The position numbers and the translations under genes are program-made. DNA of 13,053 bases from Treponema sp. (GTDB taxonomy: Bacteria > Spirochaetota > Spirochaetia > Treponematales > Breznakiellaceae), in the NCBI GenBank assembly GCA_031257695.1, contig JAIROB010000051.1:1-13053 (forward strand), given 5' to 3'. The notes under the pieces are model-generated. The model was given only the letters and a program-made list of their open reading frames with translations, did no database searches and was not told where the DNA came from. Shown here one piece after another: positions 12,958 through 13,053 of the stretch (position 1 is its first letter; every line of letters begins with the position of its first letter).

Positions 12958-13053
12958 CTATTCCCGCAGCATGAGCAGCGCCATCACCTTGGCGTCGCTC
13001 AGGATGTTGTCAAGCAGGGCATACTCGTTGGGCTGGTGGGCGGTGTCGTCCAT
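12958..13053 (-). CDS. M20-family metallopeptidase, C-terminal end (partial)
   Basis: Only the last 31 codons and the TAG stop lie in the window; the gene comes in from the right edge. The fragment MDDTAHQPNEYALLDNIL and the helix after it, SDAKVMALLMLRE, resemble the end of M20 zinc aminopeptidases and dipeptidases. There a conserved His in an H-x-PNE-type motif contributes to the active site, followed by a terminal helix (here D-x-I-L-x-D-A-K-V). The subfamily and substrate cannot be read from so little; a dipeptidase or amidohydrolase is most likely. It lies upstream of potA in the same direction, but the pot palindrome and promoter separate them. Confidence 0.55.
   Translation of the reverse strand: MDDTAHQPNEYALLDNILSDAKVMALLMLRE

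Overview
This 13 kb window reads as ordinary bacterial chromosome, most likely from a free-living or gut-associated spirochaete of the Treponema type. That placement is an inference: the DNA is GC-rich, strong AGGAGG-type ribosome sites sit beside many GTG and TTG starts, the polyamine-binding protein is a lipoprotein, and the families resemble treponemal homologues as I remember them. No search was run.

Left part (1-1608). The 5' end of murD (cell-wall synthesis) runs leftward off the window. Upstream of it are three adjacent GC-rich stem-loops, then a 204-bp non-autonomous insertion element (MITE) with 21-bp terminal inverted repeats, CAGGG tips and a 9-bp target duplication. Next comes a rightward DUF2804 gene of unknown function that may be transcribed without a leader.

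Proteostasis block (1647-7610, + strand). A tRNA-Gly(GCC) with its own promoter precedes a compact operon tig-clpP-clpX-lon: trigger factor, the ClpP peptidase, its ClpX unfoldase and the Lon protease. Gaps are 15 nt, a 17-nt overlap, and 7 nt. Together these genes fold nascent chains and degrade misfolded or tagged proteins. The tRNA carries C instead of the near-universal U at position 55 of the T-loop.

Transport block (7585-12897, - strand). A complete spermidine/putrescine ABC importer, potA-potB-potC-potD, is read leftward from a candidate promoter whose -35 box lies inside a perfect 15-bp palindrome. PotA hydrolyses ATP, PotB and PotC form the channel, and the lipoprotein PotD captures the ligand. 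potA, potB and potC start at TTG, GTG and TTG, whereas potD has ATG, AGGAGG and a stem-loop just upstream, which suggests that binding protein is made in excess. A GT4-type glycosyltransferase follows in the same direction and overlaps the end of lon tail to tail.

Right edge. The last 31 codons of an M20-family peptidase enter from the right on the - strand.

I see no CRISPR array, phage, toxin-antitoxin or defence system. The best unexplained signals are the MITE, the tRNA variant, the pot palindrome and the structured murD leader.
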